DNA of 32,017 nucleotides from Parvibaculum sp. (GCA_019635955.1 JAHBYL010000030.1:1-32017), one strand, 5' to 3'; positions 21,321-29,462 are shown, counted from the first letter of the stretch. The notes: generated by a model from the letters alone, not told the origin. Numbers and translations are program-made.

Positions 21321-22055
21321 ATGTGCGGACGATATGCGATCACCCTGCCTCCGAAGGCCATGCGCGAACTATTCGGCTATCTCGATGAGCCGGATTTTCC
21401 GGCGCGCTACAATATCGCGCCATCCCAGCCCGTACCGGTCATTATCCGCGAGGGCGGCCCGCGCCGTTTCCTCCTTGTCCGCTGGGGTCTCGTTCCGTCA
21501 TGGGCGAAAGAAATGCCGCAATCGATCCTCATCAATGCCCGGGCCGAGACGATCGCGGAGAAGCCTTCTTTCCGCGGTGCCTTCCGCCACCGTCGCGCAC
21601 TCATGCCGGCCGATGGCTTCTATGAATGGAAGGCTGAGGGAAGGGGACCGAAACAGCCTTATTTCATCCGCCGGCGGGATGGCGCGCCCTTTGCCATGGC
21701 CGCGCTCTGGGAACACTGGATGGACCCGCATGGCAGCGAGCTCGACACTTGCGCCGTGGTGACGACAGAGGCCAACGCAACTCTCACGCCGATCCATCAT
21801 CGCATGCCGGTCATCCTCCACGAGAAGGACTGGAACCTCTGGCTCGATCCGGCCGCCACGGAAAAGGAACTGCTGGCGCTGCTCCGTCCCGTGCCGGATG
21901 ATTTGCTGGAGGCGATCCCCGTCAGCACACGGATCAACCGTGCGGCAAATGACGATCCTTCTCTCATCGAGCGGTCGGAGCCAGAGCAGGTCGCGATACC
22001 GGAGAAACCTCTCCGGCGGAAGTCTGCCGATACCGGCCAGCTTGGATTGTTCTAG
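21321..22055 (+). CDS. SOS response-associated peptidase/abasic-site shield (YedK/HMCES, SRAP family)
   Basis: 244-residue SRAP-domain protein. In E. coli YedK and human HMCES, Cys2 forms a thiazolidine crosslink with abasic sites in single-stranded DNA and protects them. The key residues are present: Cys2 at the start MCGRYAI, Asn72 in INARAET, Glu102 in DGFYEW, and His159/His160 in HHRMPV. RWGLVPSW and FRHRRALMPADGFYEWK are family signatures. The ATG is fixed because Cys must follow the initiator Met. The tail after about 205 is variable, ending GQLGLF. It diverges from zur and its stop is four bases from the GNAT stop. The crosslinking role is by homology; the peptidase name reflects self-cleavage of Met1. 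Confidence 0.92.
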   Translation: MCGRYAITLPPKAMRELFGYLDEPDFPARYNIAPSQPVPVIIREGGPRRFLLVRWGLVPSWAKEMPQSILINARAETIAEKPSFRGAFRHRRALMPADGFYEWKAEGRGPKQPYFIRRRDGAPFAMAALWEHWMDPHGSELDTCAVVTTEANATLTPIHHRMPVILHEKDWNLWLDPAATEKELLALLRPVPDDLLEAIPVSTRINRAANDDPSLIERSEPEQVAIPEKPLRRKSADTGQLGLF

Positions 22056-22059
22056 CCTG

Positions 22060-22515
22060 TCACGCGATCACATGCGGCATCGGCTGGAGCCGCTTCGACA
22101 TGACGGTTACCTCGTCCTCTCCATAGCCGAGCGTCGCGTAGAACCCTGTCACCGCGTCATTCCCGCGCCGGACCATCAGGTTGAGCTTCCACACGCCGCG
22201 CGCAACAAGCCAGTCTTCTGCCGCCCGCATGATGAGCCGCCCGAGGCCTCGCCCTCGAAGGGCGGGGTCCGCCGCCACGTAGTAGACCGTGCCCCGGTGT
22301 CCGTCATGGCCGACCATGGCGGACGCCACGATCCTTCCCTCATACTCCGCCACCAGAATGTCCGAATGGGGCCTTCCGCATGCAAAGGCGATATCGCTTG
22401 GCGCATGGTTCCAGGGCCTGGTCAGCCCGCAGACATCCCACAAAGCCACCAGCACCCTCTGGTCCTCGTCGCGGGCAGGCCGGACGCTGACCGATTCTAT
22501 ATCCATGTGCGGCAT
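22060..22515 (-). CDS. GNAT-family N-acetyltransferase
   Basis: 151-residue acetyltransferase. The acetyl-CoA loop is ADPALRGRGLGRLIMRAAEDWL (motif A, R/Q-x-x-G-x-G/A form RGRGLG at about 92-97), preceded by the strand TVYYVAADP and followed by WKLNLMVRRGNDAVTGFYATLGY. This resembles YpeA and RimI-like small GNATs; the acceptor is unknown. The first ATG follows GGAG by seven bases; a second Met lies three codons in. It converges on the yedK-like gene and diverges from the CorC/HlyC-type gene. Confidence 0.88.
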   Translation of the reverse strand: MPHMDIESVSVRPARDEDQRVLVALWDVCGLTRPWNHAPSDIAFACGRPHSDILVAEYEGRIVASAMVGHDGHRGTVYYVAADPALRGRGLGRLIMRAAEDWLVARGVWKLNLMVRRGNDAVTGFYATLGYGEDEVTVMSKRLQPMPHVIA

Positions 22516-22584
22516 GTGCCTTCTCCGTGCGTTGGGAAAGCGCAGCAGCCTGGCACGGCTTTCCAGCCCCGAAAAGCTTCCCCG

Positions 22585-22613
22585 TCGCCAACCCTCGCAC
22601 TTCCCCCTATAAT
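22585..22613 (+). promoter_or_regulatory. Sigma-70-type promoter for the CorC/HlyC-type gene
   Basis: TCGCCA, 17-base spacer, then a perfect TATAAT (22608-22613). A start near 22620 leaves a leader of only about 18 bases before ATG 22638. Confidence 0.55.
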
Positions 22614-22637
22614 CGCCTCCCAGCCCCCGGGGACGCC

Positions 22638-23978
22638 ATGCTCTCGAACATCATCATCCTGCTCGTTCTGATCCTTTTGAACGGGTTTTTCGCGATGTCG
22701 GAAATGGCGGTCGTCTCCTCGCGCCGCCAGCGCCTGCAGGCGCTTCTCGCCCGGCGCAAGCAGTCCGGCGCGCCGCACACGGGCGCAGAAACCGCGCTCC
22801 AGCTCAACACCGAGCCCGGCCGTTTCCTTTCCGTCGTCCAGATCGGCATCACCTTGGTCGGCGTCTTCGCGGGCGCCTTTGGCGGGGCGACGCTCGCCGG
22901 ACCCATCGGCGAGATGATGGCGGACTGGCCGATGATCGGCCCATGGGCCGAGCCCGCCGCTTTCGGGCTTATCGTCGTCGCCATCACCTATCTGTCGCTC
23001 ATCCTTGGCGAACTCGTGCCGAAGCGCATTGCGCTCTCCAACCCTGAGGCCATCGCCGCCGCCATCGCCTGGCCCATGAGCCGCCTCTCGCGGATGCTTT
23101 CGCCCGCCGTCACCTTGCTCTCATGGTCCACGGAAGCCGTGCTCAAGGTCTATGGTTTTACGGGTCGAGAGGTGCCGAAGGTCACGGAAGACGAAATCCG
23201 TCACCTGATCGAGGAAGGTGCGGCGGCCGGTGCCATTGAAGGCGTCGAACGCGACATCGTGAACCGCGTCTTCCATTTGGGCGACACGCGCGTGGCGGAG
23301 ATCATGACGCCCCGCGTACAGCTCGTCTGGCTCGATGTGGCAGAGCCGGTGGAATACAACCTCTCGCTGATCCGCCAGCACCAGAAGATGCGCTATCCGG
23401 TGCGCCGCGGCGCGAACGGGCCTTTCGTCGGCATGGTGCGGCTCGAGGATCTTTTCCTCGATCCGAGGTCCAATGACGAGCTTCTCGCCCGCATGTCGCC
23501 GCCGCTCTATATTCCGCGCACAGCGAGCGTGTTGCGCGCCCTGAGCATCCTGCAGTCGGAAAACATGTTCATGGGCTTTGTCATCGACGAATATGGCGAT
23601 GTCGTCGGCACCATTACCATGTCGGAAATATTCTTCGCCATGATCGGCGATCTCTCCGATCACGCGGCGAACAGCAATACGGCGGTTGCCGTCCGCGACG
23701 ATGGCTCCTTCATCATCGATGGCGTCGTCTCGGTGGACGAAGTGCGGCGCCTGCTCAAGATCCAGAAACTGCCGGGCGACGAAAGCCCGGAGGTAAACAC
23801 GCTTGCTGGCGTCATGTTTAACTGGTTCGGACGCCTGCCGACCGAAGGCGACTATTTCGCCTGGAACGGCTACCGCTTCGAAATCGTAGATATGGACGGA
23901 CCCCGCATCGACAAGGTGCTCGTCGTACCGGCGCAGAACCTGCCGATCGGCGCGGCGCTCGCCCGCAGCGCGGACTGA
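22638..23978 (+). CDS. CNNM/CorC/HlyC-type membrane protein (DUF21 + CBS pair + CorC_HlyC)
   Basis: 446-residue inner-membrane protein. The DUF21/CNNM membrane domain occupies residues 1-190: NIIILLVLILLNGFFAMSEM AVVSSRRQRLQAL, then SVVQIGITLVGVFAGAFGG and the LGELVPKRIALSNPE turn characteristic of the family. Two CBS domains follow (about 205-330; VAEIMTPRVQLVWLD and the MFMGFVIDEYGDVVGTITMSE segment). A CorC_HlyC domain (about 345-430) includes FIIDGVVSVDEVRRLL and LPTEGDYFAWNGYRFEIVDMDG. Relatives act in magnesium/cobalt homeostasis or ion transport; the hemolysin name is historical. The open frame runs 37 codons upstream, but ATG 22638 with a perfect TATAAT 25 bases before it fits. It ends two bases from the convergent dehydrogenase stop. 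Confidence 0.9.
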   Translation: MLSNIIILLVLILLNGFFAMSEMAVVSSRRQRLQALLARRKQSGAPHTGAETALQLNTEPGRFLSVVQIGITLVGVFAGAFGGATLAGPIGEMMADWPMIGPWAEPAAFGLIVVAITYLSLILGELVPKRIALSNPEAIAAAIAWPMSRLSRMLSPAVTLLSWSTEAVLKVYGFTGREVPKVTEDEIRHLIEEGAAAGAIEGVERDIVNRVFHLGDTRVAEIMTPRVQLVWLDVAEPVEYNLSLIRQHQKMRYPVRRGANGPFVGMVRLEDLFLDPRSNDELLARMSPPLYIPRTASVLRALSILQSENMFMGFVIDEYGDVVGTITMSEIFFAMIGDLSDHAANSNTAVAVRDDGSFIIDGVVSVDEVRRLLKIQKLPGDESPEVNTLAGVMFNWFGRLPTEGDYFAWNGYRFEIVDMDGPRIDKVLVVPAQNLPIGAALARSAD

Positions 23979-23980
23979 GA

Positions 23981-25396
23981 TCAAACGACCTTGCCCGGAT
24001 TGAGGATGCCCTTCGGGTCGAGAGCCCGTTTCAGGCTGCGCATCAGGTCCATTTCGACCGGCGATTTCGTGGCCGCGATCTCGTCGCGCTTCAACTGACC
24101 GACGCCATGTTCCGCACTGATCGAGCCGCCAATCTCGCGGACGATGCCGTGGACGATCCCGTTCATCTCGCCCCAGAGGTCGAGAAAGGCCTGCTTCTCC
24201 ATCGCCACGGGCTGGCTGAGATTGAAATGCACATTGCCGTCGCCGATATGGCCGAAGGCGACGATGCGCACGCCGGGCAACCGCTCATCCACCGCCTTTT
24301 CGGCGCGGGCGATGAAGGCGCCCATGCTGGACACCGGCACGGACACATCATGCTTGATACTGCCGCCTTCCAGCCGCTGCACATCGGACAGGCTTTCGCG
24401 CAGCCGCCAGAAATCTGCGCGCTGCGTTTCCGATTGCGCAAGGGCGGCATCCGTCACGAGACCCTGTTCGAGCCCTTCCTTGAGCGAGGCTTCCATCGCT
24501 TCGTCGAGATGCGCCCGTGTCCCCGCCGTCATTTCGATCAGCACATACCAGGGCGAGCGGTCGGCGAGCGGGTCCGTCGCGCCCTCAAGGTGCGTCGTCA
24601 CGAAATCGAGGCCGATGCGCGGCACGAGTTCGAAAGTGGAGACCTGCCCGCCGGAAACGCTGTCGGCGATGCGGAGCAGGCTCACCGCCGCATCGACGCT
24701 CCGCACGGCGGCGAAGGCGGTCGAGACGGCTTCGGGCCGCGGAAAGAGTTTCAGCACGGCGGCGGTGATGATGCCGAGCGTGCCTTCCGAGCCGAGAAAG
24801 AGATGGCGGAGATCATAACCCGTGTTGTCTTTCCTGAGGCCCGTCAGTCCGTTCCAGACATCGCCATTGGCGAGCACCACTTCGAGGCCGAGCACGAGGT
24901 CGCGCGCATTGCCATAGCGCAGCACCTGCGTACCGCCCGCATTGGAGGCGAGGTTGCCGCCGATCTGGCAGCTGCCCTCGGAGGCAAGACTGAGCGGGAA
25001 CAGCCGGCTCGCCCTTTCCGCTTCCGCCTGCACTTCGGCAAGCGTCACGCCCGCTTCGACGGTGAGCGTGTTGTTGGCAGTGTCGATGCCGCGAACGCGG
25101 TTCATGCGGGAAAGCGAGAGGATGATCGCGTCGCCGCTGCCATCCGGTATCTGCCCGCCGACAAGCCCGGTATTCCCACCCTGCGGCACGACCGGCACGC
25201 CGGCCTCATGCGCAACCCGCATGATCGCAGACACTTCTTCCGTCGAAGCGGGCTTCAGCACCGCCGCCGCGCGCCCATGAAACAGCTCCCGCCGCTCCGC
25301 AAGATAGGGCGCCATGTCGCGCTCGTCGCCGATGAAGCCTTTGGGGCCGGTGACGGCTTTCAGCTTTGCGAGGATTTCGGGCGTAGGTCTGGACAT
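23981..25396 (-). CDS. FAD-linked D-2-hydroxyacid dehydrogenase (GlcD/D2HGDH-like)
   Basis: 471-residue flavoprotein of the VAO/FAD-binding_4 family that oxidises D-2-hydroxyacids (D-lactate, glycolate or D-2-hydroxyglutarate). FAD-binding marks are VPVVPQGGNTGLVGGQ near residue 70 and CQIGGNLASNAGGTQVLRYGNARDLVLGLEVVLA. The C-terminal domain has VRIVAFGHIGDGNVHFNLSQ, which holds the metal/substrate His residues, and GGSISAEHGVGQLKRDE. The C-terminus GILNPGKVV is typical. Single-chain architecture and length favour D-2-hydroxyglutarate or D-lactate type over the multi-subunit glycolate oxidase. The ribosome site is weak. Upstream lies the repeat at 25430-25518, which separates it from the preceding operon. 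Confidence 0.88.
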   Translation of the reverse strand: MSRPTPEILAKLKAVTGPKGFIGDERDMAPYLAERRELFHGRAAAVLKPASTEEVSAIMRVAHEAGVPVVPQGGNTGLVGGQIPDGSGDAIILSLSRMNRVRGIDTANNTLTVEAGVTLAEVQAEAERASRLFPLSLASEGSCQIGGNLASNAGGTQVLRYGNARDLVLGLEVVLANGDVWNGLTGLRKDNTGYDLRHLFLGSEGTLGIITAAVLKLFPRPEAVSTAFAAVRSVDAAVSLLRIADSVSGGQVSTFELVPRIGLDFVTTHLEGATDPLADRSPWYVLIEMTAGTRAHLDEAMEASLKEGLEQGLVTDAALAQSETQRADFWRLRESLSDVQRLEGGSIKHDVSVPVSSMGAFIARAEKAVDERLPGVRIVAFGHIGDGNVHFNLSQPVAMEKQAFLDLWGEMNGIVHGIVREIGGSISAEHGVGQLKRDEIAATKSPVEMDLMRSLKRALDPKGILNPGKVV

Positions 25397-25429
25397 CTGA
25401 TTTGATTTCGGAATTCACCAAGAAAAAAT

Positions 25430-25518
25430 TGTCATCCCGGGATTCATTCCCGGGACCCAATGGCCTCTCCGCTTGTGGAGCCGTGGATTGGGTCCCGGCA
25501 ACAAGTGCCGGGATGACA
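25430..25518. repeat. Intergenic palindromic repeat, terminator-like on minus strand
   Basis: An 89-base imperfect palindrome. Outer arms TGTCATCCCGG/CCGGGATGACA (11 bases) and inner arms CCGGGACCCAAT/ATTGGGTCCCGG (12 bases) surround a small CTCC/GGAG hairpin. On the minus strand the stem is followed by AATTTTTTC, so it could end the serine hydrolase transcript before the FAD dehydrogenase gene. The GTCATCCCGG edge is of a kind dispersed in many alphaproteobacterial genomes; GTCATCCCGG recurs at 15601. Confidence 0.85.
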
Positions 25519-25549
25519 CTTATAGTTTAGTCGTGCTCACGCCGCATCT

Positions 25550-25753
25550 TCACTCCACCTCGTAAAGTGAATCTGCATCCGGGAAGTGAACGAGCCCGGC
25601 TTCACTGGTCAGCACCAAAAGGCCTGACTGAAGATAGCCCCATTCGGATTCCGGGTAGTCGGCTGTGAACTGACCTTCTCCAATCAGGCAGACGACCGTT
25701 CCGGCAATGGCGCCATCCGACACGCGGTCACCGATCCTGAATGCGGTTGCCAT
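25550..25753 (-). CDS. Small conserved hypothetical protein (67 aa)
   Basis: 67-residue protein, acidic, no signal or membrane segment. It begins MATAFRIGDRVSDGAIAGTV VCL, a short beta-rich pattern of the SH3/KOW sort, then FTADYPESEWGYLQSGLLVL and FPDADSLYEVE. I do not recognise a named family; the FRIGDRV..GTVV pattern suggests a small barrel. It starts two bases after the serine hydrolase stop, implying translational coupling. An in-frame GTG six bases upstream overlaps that stop. The repeat at 25430-25518 follows. No function assigned. Confidence 0.6.
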   Translation of the reverse strand: MATAFRIGDRVSDGAIAGTVVCLIGEGQFTADYPESEWGYLQSGLLVLTSEAGLVHFPDADSLYEVE

Positions 25754-25755
25754 CC

Positions 25756-27126
25756 TCACACCCGCTTGTGAGCGCGGACGCCCGAATGGAGCCAGCGGGC
25801 GCGGCCCGTGCCGTCGTCGCCGAGAAAGTGCCAGCTCTGCGGCAGCGTCATGCCGGGCGGAACGCCGAGGAAGAGTTCGGTATTCACCGGCTCAAGCGTT
25901 ATGCGCTTCGGCCCGCCGGACATGACGGCATAGTCCGGCGCGGGCGTGACGGTCGCGACGAGTTTGCCGCTTTCCTCGCTCACCTCGATCTCCTCCATCG
26001 TATTCGCATAGCGGCCGAGATAGCGCGCCGGGGCAAGGGTCAGAGTCGCGTCGGGTTTCGGCGGCTCGGGCGGCGCGATCCCGGCTGCGTCCGAGAAAAT
26101 CTCCCGGATCAGCCGGTCGGCGAGCGCCTTGCCATTGCCGCCATTGGTGAGGAGGCAGAAACCCGTGCCGCTGGCCGGGTGATAGCGCGCCCAGGCCGCC
26201 TGACCGATGGTCGAGCCGTCATGGCCGAAAACCTCATAGGTTCCGTCGCCGTCCCAGTCCCACATGAACGTGGCAAGGCCGATGGCGTCGATATTCATGC
26301 CCCTGGGGCAGACGACATTCATGCTGTGCATCGCCTGAACGCTTTCTGCCGAGAGAACGCGATTGCCGTTCGGCGCCACGCCGCCCGCCATCATCATCCG
26401 CATGAAGGTGACGACGTCGCGCGCGCGTGCCATGGGCGTCGCGCCCGCAGGCCCGTTCGAGGCGGCGAGATAGGCAATCGGCGTGACGAAGAGCTTGCCC
26501 GGGCTCCCGAGATGCCCGATCGCCGTCTGGTAGCGCATGGCCTGTTCCGGCAGCGTCGAGAAGGAGGGCGTGTCGAGCGGCTTTGCCAGCCGCTGGCGGA
26601 TCGCCTTGTCCCATGTCGTGCCAGTGGCGACTTCGATCATGCGGCCTGCGGCGACGAAGCCCGTATTACAGTAGGAAAACATCTCGCCGGGCTCGTGCAC
26701 CTGATCGAGCGCGGCCATCATGGCGGTGAACCTCGCCACCCGGTCCTCGCCGCGGCCCGCATCCTTGAAATAATCGCCCATGATGCCGCTGGTATGCGAA
26801 AGCAGGTGGCGAAGCGTCACCCGCGCGGCAACGCTCTCATCCTTCACCTTGAAGTCAGGCAGCAGGGTGCGCAGCGGCGCATCGAGCGCGAGTTTTCCTT
26901 CCTCGACAAGCTGGAGCGCGAGCGCCGCCGTGTAGAGCTTGGTGATGGAGCCGATCTGGAACAGCGTGTCGGGCATTGCCGGCACTTCAGTCTCGATATT
27001 GCAGACGCCCGCCGCCGCCTCCGCAAGCGCGTCTCCCGCCCAGACAGCCAGCGACGCCCCCGGCACGTCATAGTCGCGCGTACCCTGGTCGAGCATCTCT
27101 TTCAGGCGGGCAGGGGAATGGGGCAT
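25756..27126 (-). CDS. Serine hydrolase, beta-lactamase/AmpC fold
   Basis: 456-residue enzyme of the beta-lactamase family (class C/esterase branch). The SxxK motif is Ser60-Ile-Thr-Lys63 in FQIGSITKLYTAAL; the YxN motif is Tyr152-Cys-Asn154 in FSYCNTGFVAAGRMI; and the third box is HDG (302-304) in FGHDGSTIGQAAW. LRHLLSHTSGI is the usual loop. A C-terminal domain of about 110 residues (from PPEPPKPDATL) is a beta-rich extension seen in esterases and D-aminopeptidases. No signal peptide is evident, so a cytoplasmic esterase or peptidase is more likely than a penicillin-binding protein. The ATG lacks a strong ribosome site. It is followed by a 67-residue gene. Confidence 0.85.
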   Translation of the reverse strand: MPHSPARLKEMLDQGTRDYDVPGASLAVWAGDALAEAAAGVCNIETEVPAMPDTLFQIGSITKLYTAALALQLVEEGKLALDAPLRTLLPDFKVKDESVAARVTLRHLLSHTSGIMGDYFKDAGRGEDRVARFTAMMAALDQVHEPGEMFSYCNTGFVAAGRMIEVATGTTWDKAIRQRLAKPLDTPSFSTLPEQAMRYQTAIGHLGSPGKLFVTPIAYLAASNGPAGATPMARARDVVTFMRMMMAGGVAPNGNRVLSAESVQAMHSMNVVCPRGMNIDAIGLATFMWDWDGDGTYEVFGHDGSTIGQAAWARYHPASGTGFCLLTNGGNGKALADRLIREIFSDAAGIAPPEPPKPDATLTLAPARYLGRYANTMEEIEVSEESGKLVATVTPAPDYAVMSGGPKRITLEPVNTELFLGVPPGMTLPQSWHFLGDDGTGRARWLHSGVRAHKRV

Positions 27127-27278
27127 GGGTGCAAACGTCCTGTGATCCGAGTTAGGCCGATCATACCCCCACTCGCCCTACCCGGGGATAAGTGCAAATT
27201 ACCTTGCAGTTTCAGGCCACTGGCGGGCGGCCCGGTTTGCTTCTAGAGTGCCGCGCGTTTTTAGCCGGAGAATGCCCC

Positions 27279-28154
27279 ATGAGCGAAGTTACCTGCGTCG
27301 ACCACATCATCATCGCCGTCCGCGACCTGAAGGACGCGGAGAAGACCTATACGGCGATCTTCGGCCGCGAGCCCTCCTGGAAAGGCGTTCATCCCGGCGT
27401 CGGCACGGGTAACGTGTTGTATCGCCTGAAGAATACCTATGTGGAGCTTTATGCGCCCATCGCCGAGGGAGCGAATGCCGATGCGCTGAAGGCCCACCTC
27501 GATGCACATGGCGAAGGGCTCTACGGCATCGTGCTCGGCGTTGCCGATGCCGCCGCCGCGACCGAAGCCTTCAATGCGCGGGGTCTGAAATCCGGCGCGC
27601 CCGTCGATGGCAAGGGCCGCGACGAGGTGACGGGCGCTATCCGCGAATGGCGCACCATCGCCATGCCGAAGGATGAAGTGCTCGGCCTTTTCATGCTGGG
27701 TATCCAGCATCTGAGCCCGGAAGACGCGCTGCCGCCCGCGCCGCTCTCGGCCGGCGTACCGGAAGGCGAGGCCGTTTCGGCCTGCGATCACGTTGTTATC
27801 ATGACGCCCGATGCCGAACGCTGCACAGCGCTCTTCGGCGGCAAGCTCGGCATTCGCCTTGCGCTCGACCAGACGAAACCCGAATGGGGCGTCCGCCAGC
27901 TCTTCTTCCGTGCAGGCGGCCTCACCATCGAAGTGGTGGAGATGCTCGACAAGGCGAAGGCGCCGAAGACCGAAGGGTTCTGGGGCATCGCCTGGAATGT
28001 AGATTCGGTCGCAGCCGCCACGGCGCGGATCGGCAAGGCCGGGCTCGATGTCTCGGAGGTCCGTGTGGGCCGGAAGCCCGGTACCGAAGTCTCGACCATC
28101 CGCAAGCCCACTTGCGGCGTGCCGACGCTGCTGATTGGTGAGGGAAACAAGTAA
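27279..28154 (+). CDS. VOC-family (glyoxalase-like) protein, two modules
   Basis: 291-residue protein with two vicinal-oxygen-chelate modules. The first (residues 5-150) begins CVDHIIIAVRDLKDAEKTYT, then NVLYRLKNTYVELYAPI with the metal-type His and Glu positions. The second (about 165-285) has ACDHVVIMTPDAERCTALFGGKLGIRLAL, then LTIEVVEMLD and GFWGIAWNVDSVAAATARIGKAGL. Members include glyoxalase-like, extradiol dioxygenase-like and epimerase-like enzymes; which applies is not clear. The open frame extends 29 codons upstream, but ATG 27279 follows GGAG and matches the conserved start. It diverges from the serine hydrolase gene and is followed by the paired repeat at 28201-28363. Confidence 0.8.
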   Translation: MSEVTCVDHIIIAVRDLKDAEKTYTAIFGREPSWKGVHPGVGTGNVLYRLKNTYVELYAPIAEGANADALKAHLDAHGEGLYGIVLGVADAAAATEAFNARGLKSGAPVDGKGRDEVTGAIREWRTIAMPKDEVLGLFMLGIQHLSPEDALPPAPLSAGVPEGEAVSACDHVVIMTPDAERCTALFGGKLGIRLALDQTKPEWGVRQLFFRAGGLTIEVVEMLDKAKAPKTEGFWGIAWNVDSVAAATARIGKAGLDVSEVRVGRKPGTEVSTIRKPTCGVPTLLIGEGNK

Positions 28155-28200
28155 CGGGCGGCGTGCTGACTGGCCCGGATTGTTTCATTCGCCATCTGGA

Positions 28201-28363
28201 CCACCCTCCCCTTGAGGGAGGGTCGAACGAGCGTCAGCTCGTTCGGGGAGGGGGGACTCCGCTCTCGTCTTGTCAGGTCGTCATCGTTCCAACCGCCTAC
28301 CCCTCCCCGAAATTTGCTTCGCTGACGCTCACAAATTTCGACCCTCCCTCAAGGGGAGGGTGG
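28201..28363. repeat. Paired inverted repeat units (BIME-like) between VOC and sua5 genes
   Basis: Two copies of a GC-rich unit face each other. Each starts with the same 27-base block (28201-28227 and, reversed, 28337-28363) containing CTCCCCTTGAGGGAGGG. Each ends with TTCGGGGAGGGG (28242-28253) or its complement (28300-28311). Between block and end each unit has its own small stem: CGAGC/GCTCG in the left copy, ATTTG/CAAAT in the right. About 46 bases of unrelated DNA lie between. The unit type resembles REP/BIME elements. It separates convergent genes and could stop transcription from both sides. Confidence 0.85.
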
Positions 28364-28392
28364 GCCAGATGGTTGGTCATTGCCTGCAATCT

Positions 28393-29364
28393 CTAACTTC
28401 TCGGCGCCGCCGCGCGTTTCAGCCGGTCGTTGATCGCCTCGCCGAGCCCTGTCACGGGGATCGGCGAGACGGCGATCACGCGGCCTGCCGCCTGGCTGTC
28501 GAGCGCACGCAGCATGGCGAAGAGATTGGCCGCGGCTTCCATGAGGTTGCCTGCGGGCGAGAGGTTCATCGAGATCGCGGCGCGCGGCGCGTCCGGCCCG
28601 AAGCCGAGCAGCGCTTCATCGTTTCCAACTGTCGTCGCATCGAGCCGGAGCGGCGAGCCCGGCGCGTAGTGGCTTTCGAGCTGGCCGGGCGAGGCGCGGC
28701 CTTCCTCGCCGGAACCGGCATCGGCGTCCGCGAGCTTTCGCCCGAGAACCGTCTCGATTTCTTCCCGCGCCACGGCGCCGGGGCGGAACAGCGTTGGGAC
28801 GCCGTCCGGAAAGCCGATCACGGTGGATTCGAGGCCGAGCGGACATGGGCCGCCATCGATGACGAAGGCAAGTTCCGGCGCGGCGCCAAGCCCTTCCATG
28901 ACGTGGGCTGCGGAAGTCGGGCTCACCTTGCCCGACGGATTGGCGGAGGGCGCGGCGATGGGGCGGTTTGCGGCCTTCAAGAGCGCCTGCGCCACCTCAT
29001 GGGCGGGCACCCGCAGCGCCACCGTGTCGAGCCCGGCGCTGACGAGCAGCGAAAGCGGCGTATCCGCGCGCCGGGGTAGCACCAGCGTCACTCCGCCGGG
29101 CCAGAAGGCGCGGGCGAGAATTTCCGCCTCGGCATTGAAAACGCAGTGTTTCTCCGCCTCGGCGATATTCGCCAGATGGACGATCAGCGGATTGAAGCGC
29201 GGACGGCCCTTGGCTTCGAAAATCCGCGCGACCGCCTTGTCATTGGTGGCGTCAGCCCCGAGCCCATAGACGGTCTCCGTCGGAAAGGCGACGAGCCGCC
29301 CCTCGCGAAGCGCGGCGCCTGCCTTTTCGATCGCATCTGCCGTTGCGCTGAGGCAATCCGCCAC
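28393..29364 (-). CDS. tsaC: L-threonylcarbamoyladenylate synthase (Sua5/TsaC)
   Basis: 323-residue Sua5-type enzyme. It makes threonylcarbamoyl-AMP from threonine, bicarbonate and ATP, the first step of the t6A37 modification of ANN-decoding tRNAs. The YrdC domain (residues 10-200) has RLVAFPTETVYGLGADATND, then KGRPRFNPLIVHL and PSANPSGKVSPTSAAHVMEG. The C-terminal Sua5 domain (to residue 323) is present, so this is the long form. The GTG start follows GAAGGAG by eight bases; the frame is open upstream to 29496, but that part lacks family similarity. It diverges from the acyl-CoA dehydrogenase over 98 bases. Housekeeping function expected. Confidence 0.92.
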   Translation of the reverse strand: MADCLSATADAIEKAGAALREGRLVAFPTETVYGLGADATNDKAVARIFEAKGRPRFNPLIVHLANIAEAEKHCVFNAEAEILARAFWPGGVTLVLPRRADTPLSLLVSAGLDTVALRVPAHEVAQALLKAANRPIAAPSANPSGKVSPTSAAHVMEGLGAAPELAFVIDGGPCPLGLESTVIGFPDGVPTLFRPGAVAREEIETVLGRKLADADAGSGEEGRASPGQLESHYAPGSPLRLDATTVGNDEALLGFGPDAPRAAISMNLSPAGNLMEAAANLFAMLRALDSQAAGRVIAVSPIPVTGLGEAINDRLKRAAAPRS

Positions 29365-29462
29365 GTAACCCACTCCTTCAACCGGTACACAGGGGCCGGA
29401 GAATACAGTAAAACGCCGGAAACGAGCCTTTTCCCGCGCTTTCCGTGTTTGAGGAGCCCTAC

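Noticed and set aside
27193..27208. TGCAA-N6-TTGCA between the divergent serine hydrolase and VOC genes as an operator.
   Set aside because: Five-base arms are too short to stand out, and no promoter could be aligned with it.
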